DNA of 22,942 bases from Granulosicoccus sp964435305 (GCA_964435305.1 CAYSZH010000067.1:1-22942), one strand, 5' to 3'; positions 1-8,046 are shown, counted from the stretch's first letter. The notes: generated by a model from the sequence alone, not told the origin. Program-made: numbers and translations.

Positions 1-160
1 CCTCGCGTATCGCATCTAGGGAGTTGTCTTCAGCCAGCACCAAGGTCACTGGTCGGAGGCCGGTGATGTGTACGAGATCGCTGCCTGTCGTGACGCCGAT
101 GGTAAGGACCCAGCGTCCCTTGGCCGAGCGGTGCGTATTGAGGAGGAATTCATCAGCCAT
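1..160 (-). CDS. Possible partial hypothetical protein, cut by window edge
   Basis: A reading frame opens at the ATG at 160 on the minus strand and stays open for 53 codons to the left edge; the visible N-terminus begins MADEFLLNTHRSAKG. By my hand count about 70% of its codons end in G or C, more biased than the overlapping plus-strand frames, which favours real coding. I see no Shine-Dalgarno sequence before the ATG; an in-frame TTG at 172 is an alternative start. I do not recognise the family. The two plus-strand ORFs in the same place look like shadows. If real, this gene is divergent from the thioredoxin-fold gene at 285. Low confidence because only the first 53 residues are visible. Confidence 0.35.
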   Translation of the reverse strand, partial: MADEFLLNTHRSAKGRWVLTIGVTTGSDLVHITGLRPVTLVLAEDNSLDAIRE

Positions 161-173
161 GGCGTACGACAAA

Positions 174-253
174 ATTCACTGTACAGAGCGCCCTGCTTTG
201 GTGGTACATACCGGCATAAATCTGATAACTCGCCTGTATCTGTTACAGTGAAT
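174..253. repeat. Perfect 10-bp inverted repeat with 60-bp spacer
   Basis: ATTCACTGTA at 174-183 is the exact reverse complement of TACAGTGAAT at 244-253. The 60-bp interior holds no ORF or transposase fragment. It lies in the presumed divergent promoter region before the gene at 285. It could be a pair of operator half-sites or the ends of a small non-autonomous element; nothing in the window decides between these. Confidence 0.5.
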
Positions 254-284
254 CAGTACCGGCCATTAGTAAGGTAAGGCAGAT

Positions 285-782
285 ATGACCACGATTTCCT
301 GTAAGCCACTTTCACGTGTCATCGTCTTGTGCATTGCGCTGTTCGGCGCTTGCTCATCAGCATTCGCCCTGGAGCTGACTGATATTCAGGGCGAGCGAGA
401 TAATCTGAATAATTATGTTGGCGGTGGGAAATGGACATTGGTAATGACCTGGTCGCTCGATTGTATTCCTTGCGAAAAGCAGAAACCGATGATCGCGGAC
501 ATTCATCGGGCAGGGGATCATTACAATGCACGGGTTATAGGGCTGGCTCTGGATGGTCAGGATAAATTGCCTGAAATAATCAAACGTATGGAAAAAAATA
601 AAACGCAATACACCAATCTTGTTGCCTTTCCAGATGTGATAGCCGCGCAGTTTAAAAAACTCGCTAATCAAAATGTGTCGCTGACGCCTTCGTATATTTT
701 ATATGCTCCCGAAGGTCAGCTGGCGGGTGTGCATGTCGGGCCAATAGCCAAAGAAAAACTAGAACACGTGTTTGGTCGTTAG
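285..782 (+). CDS. Exported thioredoxin-fold (TlpA-like) protein
   Basis: A 165-residue protein with a hydrophobic N-terminal export signal (residues about 9-28). Either signal peptidase I cuts after the SSAFA stretch, giving a mature protein beginning LELTD, or Cys23 serves as a poor lipobox cysteine. The thioredoxin fold is indicated by the redox pair C60-I-P-C63 after a hydrophobic strand with the order W-x-x-x-C-x-x-C, and by a threonine-proline at 134-135 in the position of the family's cis-proline. The predicted place of action is the periplasm, as a thiol-disulfide reductase or oxidase; partner unknown. An AAGG Shine-Dalgarno lies about 6 bases before the ATG. The next gene, an amino-acid binding protein, begins 18 bases after the stop, so the two are probably cotranscribed. 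No DsbD or cytochrome c maturation genes are nearby to define a substrate. Confidence 0.8.
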   Translation: MTTISCKPLSRVIVLCIALFGACSSAFALELTDIQGERDNLNNYVGGGKWTLVMTWSLDCIPCEKQKPMIADIHRAGDHYNARVIGLALDGQDKLPEIIKRMEKNKTQYTNLVAFPDVIAAQFKKLANQNVSLTPSYILYAPEGQLAGVHVGPIAKEKLEHVFGR

Positions 783-800
783 ATAAGGTTTAATTTGGTT

Positions 801-1865
801 ATGACTAGGGCATTTCAAACGATAACAATGTGCAACTACCACGCAGTGTGTCGAGCAAGGTCAGTCATTGCGGTGTTGTTATGCCTTTTGTTTGTGAGCA
901 GCTACAGACCCGTTCTGGCAGCCGGTATGGAAACAGTACTGCAACGCGGCTCGGTTGTCTGTGGTGTTAACGATGACCGAACGGGCTTCTCCAAAGCCAA
1001 CAGTTTAGGTGAGTTTTCCGGCATGGATGTCGATGTTTGCAGGGCGGTAGCCAGCGCTGTATTTAATGACCCTGCTGCGGTTGAGTTTGTTGTGCTAACA
1101 GATGAAAACAGATTTCCGGCACTTAGCTCTGATGAGGTGGATGTGCTCGTTGGGAGTACCACCTGGACGATGAGCAACAACACGCGTTTTGGCGAATTTG
1201 TTGGCGTGAGCTATTACGATGGCCAAGGTTTTATGGCGAAGCGTAGGTCTGGATTACGTAGTGCACTAGAACTAGATAATGTGACTGTTTGTCTGCGTGA
1301 AGGCAGCAGCAACGAGCTCAATGCCATCGACTTTTATCTGGTTAATAATTTACGCTACCGGCCAGTTTACTTTGCAAGTGATGCTGCTGCGGCCAGTGCT
1401 TATGAGGCTGAAGAGTGTGGTGTACTCAGTTCGGCGCGATCAGCACTTGCAGCTTACCGTGTTGATTTGCAAGATCCAGATGCGCATATTGTTTTACCCG
1501 AAATTATCTCTAAAGAGCCTATTGGGCCAGTGGTAGCGGCGGGCGATTCAACGTGGACGAATACCGTGCGTTGGAGCCTTAACTGCATGATCAATGCAGA
1601 GGAATTAGGCTTAAGCAGCGCCACACTGCAAGTTGCACAGCGTCGCGGCAGTCCAGCCGTTAAACGGTTGTTGGGACTGGAAGGCAGCTTTGGTGATTTC
1701 GCCGATCTTGATTCAACCTGGTGCGCTAACATCATTCGTCATGTTGGTAACTATGCCGAAGTATACGAGCGCAATATTGGTACTGAGACCGTGCTTGGCT
1801 TGGAGCGCGGAATTAACAACTTGTGGACCAATGAAGGTTTGTTGTACGCCCCACCTATTCGATAG
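801..1865 (+). CDS. General L-amino-acid ABC transporter substrate-binding protein (AapJ/BztA-like)
   Basis: About 354 residues. The N-terminal hydrophobic segment (AVLLCLLFVSSYRPVLA) is a signal peptide, and the mature protein begins near AGMETVLQRGSVVCGV. The sequence GEFSGMDVDVCRAVASAVF is typical of the AapJ/BztA branch of periplasmic solute-binding proteins (SBP_bac_3). The C-terminal part (NNLWTNEGLLYAPPIR) also ends like AapJ proteins. The role is capture of polar amino acids in the periplasm for an ABC importer. No permease or ATPase genes are in the window, so the importer is elsewhere or the protein is an orphan receptor. Start is uncertain: a TTG at 795 is better spaced from AAGG at 784-787, while ATG at 801 is the stronger codon; ATG at 828 would still leave a signal peptide. 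Confidence 0.8.
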   Translation: MTRAFQTITMCNYHAVCRARSVIAVLLCLLFVSSYRPVLAAGMETVLQRGSVVCGVNDDRTGFSKANSLGEFSGMDVDVCRAVASAVFNDPAAVEFVVLTDENRFPALSSDEVDVLVGSTTWTMSNNTRFGEFVGVSYYDGQGFMAKRRSGLRSALELDNVTVCLREGSSNELNAIDFYLVNNLRYRPVYFASDAAAASAYEAEECGVLSSARSALAAYRVDLQDPDAHIVLPEIISKEPIGPVVAAGDSTWTNTVRWSLNCMINAEELGLSSATLQVAQRRGSPAVKRLLGLEGSFGDFADLDSTWCANIIRHVGNYAEVYERNIGTETVLGLERGINNLWTNEGLLYAPPIR

Positions 1866-1907
1866 TCGTTAAGTTGTCTGACCATACCTCTTTGTGAGTT
1901 GTTTTTC

Positions 1908-2474
1908 TCACGCTATATTATGAAAGCTGGTTTCCATTGCATGTAAAAACGATTGTGCCGAGGAACTTGGTGATAATAGTCTGTAGCTGTTTTCACCGCT
2001 ACACATGATAATAACCGCAAGGTGTTCCATTGATGTACGCGTCACGGACCCTTCGGGAAACACCGATGGATGCAAATCAATAGGGCAGATGCGTTCCAAG
2101 GCTGAGCGCGCCAGCGAACCTGCCACATCAAGGCACACCCAACTATCCGATTGATCGGTTGTATAGGCCTGCGATTGAAGCGCAGTGTTAATCTTGTTTA
2201 AGCGGCCAGCCTCAAGCGCTTCAAAAAGTGCAAAGCACTGGTCTTGCTGTAGCCCTAACCAGGCCGAGTTGCTTTTGTCAGACCGCACAAACAGCCCGGT
2301 GTTCGGCCAGTTAATGCCGTGCTGTGCGGACAGTGTGTTGGAGAGGGCGTCCATTCCACCCAGCGGACTCGCAACCGATAATATAGACAGCTCGGTTGCT
2401 TCTACTAAAGTGCTGTCTGCGAAGCGCGCGCTGTAACCGCCGAGTAGCGTTTCCTGTTGTAGAGTCTTAGCCAC
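1908..2474 (-). CDS. soxG: Sarcosine oxidase gamma subunit (SoxG)
   Basis: A 188-residue protein, last gene of the soxBDAG operon. SoxG is the least conserved subunit, with a GcvT-like fold, and helps form the folate-side part of the heterotetramer. Identification rests mainly on position, size and recognisable family pieces such as the NTGLFVRSDKSNSAWLGL region and the C-terminal SSSAQSFLHAMETSF segment. I chose the GTG at 2474 as start. It follows a GAAGGAG ribosome binding site at 2484-2490 and overlaps the end of soxA by 8 bases, whereas a longer reading to 2516 would begin inside soxA with no ribosome site. The overlap implies translational coupling. The gene is convergent with the amino-acid binding protein, with only 42 bases between the two stops. 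Confidence 0.85.
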   Translation of the reverse strand: MAKTLQQETLLGGYSARFADSTLVEATELSILSVASPLGGMDALSNTLSAQHGINWPNTGLFVRSDKSNSAWLGLQQDQCFALFEALEAGRLNKINTALQSQAYTTDQSDSWVCLDVAGSLARSALERICPIDLHPSVFPEGSVTRTSMEHLAVIIMCSGENSYRLLSPSSSAQSFLHAMETSFHNIA

Positions 2475-5415
2475 GTAGTCGTTCTCCTTCCGGATCGATA
2501 AAGTGCGGGGAAACAATTTCTACATCACAGCTGCCTCCTCGTAGTGGATCGGCAGCGCGCACAATCTCTCCTATGCGTTCTTGTCCGCGTTGGATAAACC
2601 CAAGACCAATTGAGTAGCCAAGGCTCGGTGAATACGCGACCGATGTCATCCAACCTTCATCATTATCTGTGATCGCCTCTGCACCGCGGCTGACAAAGTG
2701 TGCTCCAGCGGGCAAGGGGGTGTTCACGTTCACAGGTTTAAACCCAACCAAGTTGAGTGCATCTTTCTTGTTCATACCATTTCGTTCTGAAAGCTTGCTG
2801 CCTATCGCATCCTTTTTCTTCGAGACCATGCGGCCAAGTCCAAGGTTTAATGCCGTGGTTTGCCCATTGAGTTCATTTCCAGCTGCATGGCCTTTTTCAA
2901 TGCGCATGACACCTAATGCTTCTGTACCGTATGGCACTGCATTGTATTGAGCGCCGGCATCCATCAATACTTGCATCATGGCGTTGCCGTAACGAGTTGG
3001 AACGGCAATTTCATACGCCAGTTCACCCGAAAACGAGATACGGAATAAGCGGCCGGGTGTTCCATTACAAACCGTGATATCAGCGCAACCCATAAACGGG
3101 AAAGCCTCGTTGCTAATATCAGTATCAGAGTCCACAACCTCCTGTAATAGCTTGCGAGCGTTAGGGCCCGCTACTGCAAACTGTGCCCATTGCTCAGTTG
3201 CGGATATCAGTTGCACATCCAGGCCTGGCCATAAACACTGACGACAAAATTCCATATGCCTGAAAACGCTAACGGCGTTGGCTGTGGTGGTGGTCATCAC
3301 GTAGTGGTTCTCGCCCATTCTGGCAGTGGTGCCATCGTCCATAACAATGCCATCTTCTCTCAACATAAGTCCGTAACGAACCTTGCCAACAGCCAGTGTC
3401 GCAAAGGTATTGGCATACACTCGATTTAAAAACTCCCCTGCATCCGCGCCTTGTATGTCAATTTTACCTAGCGTGCTGACATCACAGATACCAACCGACT
3501 CGCGTGTTTGTGTGACTTCTCGATCAACACTTTCACGCCACTGTGTTTCGCCTGGCTGCACAAACCATTGTGCGCGCAACCAATTTCCCGTTTCTACAAA
3601 AACAGCGTCATGTTGTTCTGCCCATTGGTGACTCGGTGTATGGCGTACGGGTCTAAAATCTTTCGCGCGCGAACGGCCTGCCAGGGCTCCAATTGCAATA
3701 GGTGTATAAGGCGGTCGGAATATTGTGGTGCCCGTTTCCTGAATGCTCTTGCCACTGTGTTCTGCCATGATGGCAAGCCCAAGCACGTTGGATGTCTTGC
3801 CTTGATCCGTTGCCATGCCCAGCGTTGTATAACGCTTAAGATGCTCAACCGCTCGAAACCCGTCTTTATGAGAAATACTGACATCCTTGGTCGTCACATC
3901 ATTTTGTAAATCAATCCAACATCGATGACGGCTCTCTTTTACATGCCAAAAGGCATGCACGTTTGAAGATTCATCAGGCGCTGTTGCGGCTGCGGCACTC
4001 GATGGCGTTTTTCCAATGTTATTGAGCGCGACGTTGGCCGTGTTATGCCCGCTGTTAAGAACCGCACCTAATGACATATCACCGTTTGCAGAACCTGCCA
4101 CCTGCATCCCTGGTGGTAGCTCGCCTCCAGGTATAAAACAGGCTTTTTCTTCATTCCAAGTAGGGCGACCGCGTTGGTGGCAAGTCAAATGCACGTTCGG
4201 GCTCCAGCCACCGGACACGGCAAGGCAATCGGCTTTTATATGTTGCCCGTTAGAGAGGCTGATGGTGTGGATTCCCTTGCGACCAACTGTGTTGTTTACA
4301 GTCGCGCCCATCACGACGGCTGCTCCAGGTACGTCAGCCACAACCGAGATGGGGCGGCTATCGATAACGGCTGAAACTTCTACGCCTTTTTTTACAAGGT
4401 CGGTTGCGGTGCGCCAGCCATCGTCGTTATTCGTGAAAACGGCAACACGTTTACCGGGCGTTACGGCCCAGCGATTGGCATAGGCGCGCACGGCACCGGC
4501 AAGCATGACACCTGGACGGTCATTGTTTCCAAATGCAATGCTGCGTTCAGTTGCGCCAGCGCACAAGATCGATTGACGTGCATAGATGCGCCACAATACC
4601 TGTCGTGGCATGCCTTCACTGTTGGCTAGGTGATCTGTCTTTCGTTCTAACGCGCCGTATATGCCGTGATCAAATGCGCCATAGACGGTGGTTCTGGACA
4701 TAAAGCGCACATTGTCCATTTGAGCCAGTTCGGCCATTGACTCTTTTACCCATGCAATACCTTCGGATCCGTTCACTTCAAAGTGCTCAGCGTTAAGCCT
4801 GCCACCTGCGATAAAATCTTCATCGGCAAGAATCACTCTGGCCCCTGAGCGACCGGCTTGAATTGCAGCGCTTATGCCGGCAGGGCCAGCACCAATCACC
4901 AATACATCGGCATGTAAAAACCCTTTATCGTAATTATCCGGGTCAGGCAAACCTGAAAGTGAGCCAAGCCCTGCAGATGCGCGAATGATGGGTTCGTATA
5001 CTTTTTCCCAGAACGCTTTTGGCCACATGAAGGTCTTGTAGTAAAAGCCTGCACTTAAAAAGGGAGACAGCAGATCATTCACACCCATAAAGTCAAAACC
5101 CAATGGGCCACGATGATTCTGACTGCGTGCTTTTAAACCTTCAAACACTTCAGTGACGGTTGCTCGGGTATTGGGTTCTTGATAGGCACCTCTTCGAAGC
5201 TCAAGCAAGGCATTCGGTTCTTCTGCACCCGCACTGAAAACACCGCGCGGTCTATGATATTTAAAGGATCGACCAACAAGTCGAACGTTATGGGCAAGCA
5301 GTGCCGATGCCACGGTGTCGCCAGGGTGCGCCGTATAAGTCTGGTCGTTGAACGCAAATTTTAGTGTTTGCTGGCGATTGATCTGGCCACCTGTGATTCG
5401 ATTAACCTGACTCAT
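2467..5415 (-). CDS. soxA: Sarcosine oxidase alpha subunit (SoxA)
   Basis: A 982-residue subunit, the usual size. In order: an N-terminal ferredoxin-like fold domain (about 15-100) with the family motif KYHRPRG at 52-58 and no cluster-binding cysteines; a Rossmann dinucleotide-binding domain with GAGPAG at 175-180; a long middle region with the ATERSIAFGNNDRPGV signature; and a C-terminal GcvT plus GcvT_C pair (about 600-975) that accepts the methylene group onto tetrahydrofolate. The enzyme oxidatively demethylates sarcosine to glycine, making 5,10-methylene-tetrahydrofolate and hydrogen peroxide, in the cytoplasm. Its ATG overlaps the soxD stop as ATGA (5412-5415). The homologous N-methylglutamate dehydrogenase cannot be excluded from sequence alone, but the mgsABC and gmaS genes of that pathway are absent here. 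Confidence 0.93.
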   Translation of the reverse strand: MSQVNRITGGQINRQQTLKFAFNDQTYTAHPGDTVASALLAHNVRLVGRSFKYHRPRGVFSAGAEEPNALLELRRGAYQEPNTRATVTEVFEGLKARSQNHRGPLGFDFMGVNDLLSPFLSAGFYYKTFMWPKAFWEKVYEPIIRASAGLGSLSGLPDPDNYDKGFLHADVLVIGAGPAGISAAIQAGRSGARVILADEDFIAGGRLNAEHFEVNGSEGIAWVKESMAELAQMDNVRFMSRTTVYGAFDHGIYGALERKTDHLANSEGMPRQVLWRIYARQSILCAGATERSIAFGNNDRPGVMLAGAVRAYANRWAVTPGKRVAVFTNNDDGWRTATDLVKKGVEVSAVIDSRPISVVADVPGAAVVMGATVNNTVGRKGIHTISLSNGQHIKADCLAVSGGWSPNVHLTCHQRGRPTWNEEKACFIPGGELPPGMQVAGSANGDMSLGAVLNSGHNTANVALNNIGKTPSSAAAATAPDESSNVHAFWHVKESRHRCWIDLQNDVTTKDVSISHKDGFRAVEHLKRYTTLGMATDQGKTSNVLGLAIMAEHSGKSIQETGTTIFRPPYTPIAIGALAGRSRAKDFRPVRHTPSHQWAEQHDAVFVETGNWLRAQWFVQPGETQWRESVDREVTQTRESVGICDVSTLGKIDIQGADAGEFLNRVYANTFATLAVGKVRYGLMLREDGIVMDDGTTARMGENHYVMTTTTANAVSVFRHMEFCRQCLWPGLDVQLISATEQWAQFAVAGPNARKLLQEVVDSDTDISNEAFPFMGCADITVCNGTPGRLFRISFSGELAYEIAVPTRYGNAMMQVLMDAGAQYNAVPYGTEALGVMRIEKGHAAGNELNGQTTALNLGLGRMVSKKKDAIGSKLSERNGMNKKDALNLVGFKPVNVNTPLPAGAHFVSRGAEAITDNDEGWMTSVAYSPSLGYSIGLGFIQRGQERIGEIVRAADPLRGGSCDVEIVSPHFIDPEGERLRG

Positions 5416-5699
5416 GTATTTCGTCCCTGGGCAATGGCGACATCTCTTGCCAGTTCCACCTGGGTGATTTCGTGGGTGAGTGTGTTACGCGTTACCACAA
5501 GCCATGAGCGATCACCTTGTTCGTGATACCAAAGTTCTCTGTGTTCGCCTGCAGGGTTGTCGCGCAAATAGAGATACTCGTAAAACGCATTGTCGACGTC
5601 TGATGCCATGCCATCGGGTCGATTGATCAGTGATGCATCGCCCAGGTATATAAATTCAGCAGCATCACGTGGACCGAGTAGGGGGTGTTCAATAATCAT
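5412..5699 (-). CDS. soxD: Sarcosine oxidase delta subunit (SoxD), zinc site altered
   Basis: A 95-residue subunit between soxB and soxA, with the family pattern RPDG...YEYLYLRDNPAGEHRELWYHE...SWLVVTRNTLTHEI. In classical SoxD the zinc ion is held by Cys6, Cys9, His59 and Cys63, the first two in a CPxCG motif. Here the N-terminus is MIIEHPLLGPRD, so the CPxCG motif reads HPLLG: the first cysteine position is histidine and the second leucine. His59 is kept and residue 63 is aspartate. The zinc site is therefore absent or reorganised, although the rest of the fold is well conserved. An AAGGA ribosome site sits 7-8 bases before the ATG, 14 bases lie between the soxB stop and this start, and the stop overlaps the soxA start. 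Confidence 0.9.
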   Translation of the reverse strand: MIIEHPLLGPRDAAEFIYLGDASLINRPDGMASDVDNAFYEYLYLRDNPAGEHRELWYHEQGDRSWLVVTRNTLTHEITQVELARDVAIAQGRNT

Positions 5700-5713
5700 T
5701 GTATGCGGTCCTT

Positions 5714-6964
5714 TTAATGTAAGTTGGGCTGAGCGCCCACACCTTTTTCGTCAATCATGTTGCCGCTGATAAACCGCTTCAGTAGCATCTGGCTTGCGGT
5801 TTCGTGCGATTCACCCGTTGCTAATAGATGTGCATAGCACCAACCACTGGCAGGTGTGGCTTTGAAGCCGCCATAACACCACCCACCATTGAAGTACAAA
5901 CCTTTTGTATCAGTCTTATCAATAAACGGTGAGCCATCCATCGACATGTCCATCACACCACCCCACATTCGAAGCATGCGGGCTCGCCCTATATGTGGCA
6001 TCAGTGCCATGCCACCTTCGCAGACATCTTCCACTGTAGGTAAATTGCCTCGTTGCGCGTACGTGTTGTATCCATCGATATCACCGCCAAACACGAGCCC
6101 ACCCTTATCCGATTGGCTGATATAGAAATGCCCTGCACCGAAGGTGACCACGCCTGGAATGATCGGCTTTAAGCCTTCGCTGACAAACGCCTGTAATACG
6201 TGGCTTTCAATCGGTAAACGCATGCCTGCCATACTCATAACGCGACCAGAGGAACCCGCTACACAGACGGCCACTTTCTTTGCATTGATGCGTCCACGTG
6301 TTGTTTCAACACCGGTGCAAACACCGTTAGTAATCTTCATACCGGTCACTTCGCAGTTTTGAATAATGTCGACACCGCGTTCATCTGCACCACGAGCATA
6401 GCCCCAGGCCACAGCATCGTGTCGAACACTGCCACCACGCTTTTGCCATAGCCCGGCTTTGATCGGAAAACGTGCGTCATCAAAATTCATATCGGGCATT
6501 AATTTTTTTACACCGTCCGCATCAAGAAGCTCTGCATCGGCACCGGACATCAGCATGGCATTGCCACGTCTGGCATAGGCATCGCGTTGTGGGTCGCTAT
6601 GTGCTAGGTTCAATATGCCGCGTTGGGATACCATGGCGTTATAGTTGAAGTCCTGTTCAAGCCCTTCCCATAACTTCATCGACAACTCGTAAAACGGTTG
6701 ATTGCCGGGTAGCATGTAGTTGGATCGAATGATGGTGGTATTGCGACCAATATTGCCGGAGCCCAGCCAACCTTTTTCTAGTACCGCCACATTCGTGATG
6801 CCGTGTACCTTTGCCAGATAGTAGGCTGTGGCCAAACCGTGACCGCCACCACCGACAATGATGATGTCGTAGTCAGTTTTGGGTTCCGGTTCGCGCCACG
6901 CCGGTGTCCAGCCTTTATTTCCGGTGAGCCCTTCTTTGAGAATTTGTAGTGCTGAATAACGCAT
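5714..6964 (-). CDS. soxB: Sarcosine oxidase beta subunit (SoxB)
   Basis: A 416-residue FAD-dependent oxidoreductase (DAO family), the catalytic subunit that oxidises the N-methyl group. The FAD-binding motif is VGGGGHG at 37-43. The stretch GGSVRHDAVAWGYA carries His182, which by alignment to known SoxB proteins is the histidine that binds FMN covalently; the FMN connects to the alpha subunit. Later motifs GAGHFYISQSDKGGLVFGGD and FNGGWCYGGFKATPASG are characteristic of SoxB. It is the first gene of the operon, and an AGGGG ribosome site precedes the ATG. It is divergent from the AraC-type regulator; the gap between the genes contains an inverted repeat that could be the control site. Confidence 0.94.
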   Translation of the reverse strand: MRYSALQILKEGLTGNKGWTPAWREPEPKTDYDIIIVGGGGHGLATAYYLAKVHGITNVAVLEKGWLGSGNIGRNTTIIRSNYMLPGNQPFYELSMKLWEGLEQDFNYNAMVSQRGILNLAHSDPQRDAYARRGNAMLMSGADAELLDADGVKKLMPDMNFDDARFPIKAGLWQKRGGSVRHDAVAWGYARGADERGVDIIQNCEVTGMKITNGVCTGVETTRGRINAKKVAVCVAGSSGRVMSMAGMRLPIESHVLQAFVSEGLKPIIPGVVTFGAGHFYISQSDKGGLVFGGDIDGYNTYAQRGNLPTVEDVCEGGMALMPHIGRARMLRMWGGVMDMSMDGSPFIDKTDTKGLYFNGGWCYGGFKATPASGWCYAHLLATGESHETASQMLLKRFISGNMIDEKGVGAQPNLH

Positions 6965-6987
6965 AAGCGCCCCTGCCTTTGGATATG

Positions 6988-7008
6988 CGCATCATGGCGC
7001 GAGATGCG
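6988..7008. promoter_or_regulatory. Inverted repeat in the soxB/regulator divergent region
   Basis: CGCATC at 6988-6993 and GATGCG at 7003-7008 form a 6-bp inverted repeat with 9 bases between. The left arm is also part of the perfect palindrome ATGCGCAT at 6985-6992. The element sits between the start of soxB (6964) and the start region of the AraC-type regulator, so it is a candidate operator. AraC-family proteins often bind direct repeats, so assignment to this particular regulator is only an inference. Confidence 0.4.
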
Positions 7009-7047
7009 GTGTGAAATTTGTCTGAAATGGGCGTATATTTGCCATAT

Positions 7048-8016
7048 ATGGACATTGATCAGTCAACTCAGCAGCCTTACCGAGTGGCCTTATTGCTAAT
7101 CGATGGTTTTGCGCTCATGTCGTACAGTTGCACAGAAGAGCCACTACGAGCCGCCAATCTACTCGCACCAGCGGCGTATCACATCACGCATCTGTGTGTG
7201 GAAGGAACCTGTGCCATCAGTTCGTCTGGGGCAACAATACCAGCCACACCGTTTACTGACTCGCGCGATGCGTATGACCTGGTGCTGGTGGTCGCAGGTG
7301 GAGATCCGTTCAAGGTGGATGACCCTGGCTTGCTTAGTTGGCTTCGCAGTATCGCAAGACAAGGTGTTGCTGTAGGCGGTGCATCGGGCGGGCCTGTGGT
7401 GCTGGCAAAAGCAGGTTTGATGCACGATCGGCGCATGACCCTGCACTGGGAGCATGCCGCCACACTGGAGGAAATTTCGCCGCAGCTGATCATAGAACGC
7501 AACTTGTACGTGATTGATAGAGACAGGCTAACCTGTGCGGGTGGAACGGCACCGTTAGATATGATGCACGCCATAATCACACGCCACCAAGGAGCTGATT
7601 TTGCCCGGCGCGTTAGCGACTGGTTTATGCATACCACGGTGCGTTTGTCTAATGAGCCGCAACGAGCCGGGCCAGTGCAGCGCTATCAAACCAGCAACGA
7701 AACGGTGCTTAGTGTACTGGATATTATGGAAAACCACATTGCAGATCCATTAGAGCTATCTCAACTGGCAAGCATTGCCGGTGTGGGCGTGCGCCAGTTA
7801 AATCGTTTGTTTAAAGAGAAATTAGGAAAAAGTACGGTCGCGTTTTATCGTCAGTTACGTCTTGAAATTTCACGCAACTTACTAGAGCAATCGCATTTAT
7901 CAATTACCGATATTGCGCTTGCTGCGGGGTTTGCCAATACTGCTCATTTCTCTCGATGCTTTAAATCTCATTACGGATTAGCACCTTCAGTGCTACGATC
8001 AAAGAGTCAATCGTAG
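7048..8016 (+). CDS. GlxA family AraC-type regulator (GbdR/SouR-like)
   Basis: A 322-residue transcription factor. Residues about 11-180 form a DJ-1/PfpI-like domain (YRVALLLIDGFALMSYS), in which the elbow reads GGASGG (110-115) and has no catalytic cysteine, so it is likely a ligand-sensing domain. Residues about 216-316 form a double helix-turn-helix AraC domain (LSQLASIAGVGVRQLNRLFKEKLG and SITDIALAAGFANTAHFSRCFK). Known relatives include GbdR and SouR of Pseudomonas, which activate glycine betaine and sarcosine catabolism; the divergent soxBDAG operon fits that role. The start is uncertain: TTG at 7018 and ATG at 7027 are in frame, but ATG at 7048 leaves the short lead usual before this domain. 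None has a clear ribosome site. The amidotransferase gene follows after 30 bases. Confidence 0.88.
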   Translation: MDIDQSTQQPYRVALLLIDGFALMSYSCTEEPLRAANLLAPAAYHITHLCVEGTCAISSSGATIPATPFTDSRDAYDLVLVVAGGDPFKVDDPGLLSWLRSIARQGVAVGGASGGPVVLAKAGLMHDRRMTLHWEHAATLEEISPQLIIERNLYVIDRDRLTCAGGTAPLDMMHAIITRHQGADFARRVSDWFMHTTVRLSNEPQRAGPVQRYQTSNETVLSVLDIMENHIADPLELSQLASIAGVGVRQLNRLFKEKLGKSTVAFYRQLRLEISRNLLEQSHLSITDIALAAGFANTAHFSRCFKSHYGLAPSVLRSKSQS

Positions 8017-8046
8017 CGATCAGAATAGATTAAGAGACACCCAGCG

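Noticed and set aside
24..277. Two plus-strand ORFs of 69-75 residues at the left end
   Set aside because: They overlap each other and the better-biased minus-strand frame, have no ribosome site or family resemblance, and the longer one runs through the inverted repeat.
1894..1911. Hairpin GTGAG/CTCAC between the binding-protein gene and soxG as a terminator
   Set aside because: The stem is only 5 bp, the T-run is in the loop, and no U-tract follows on either strand.
2475..2516. Longer soxG start
   Set aside because: It sits inside soxA with no ribosome site, while the GTG at 2474 has a good GAAGGAG site and a normal overlap.
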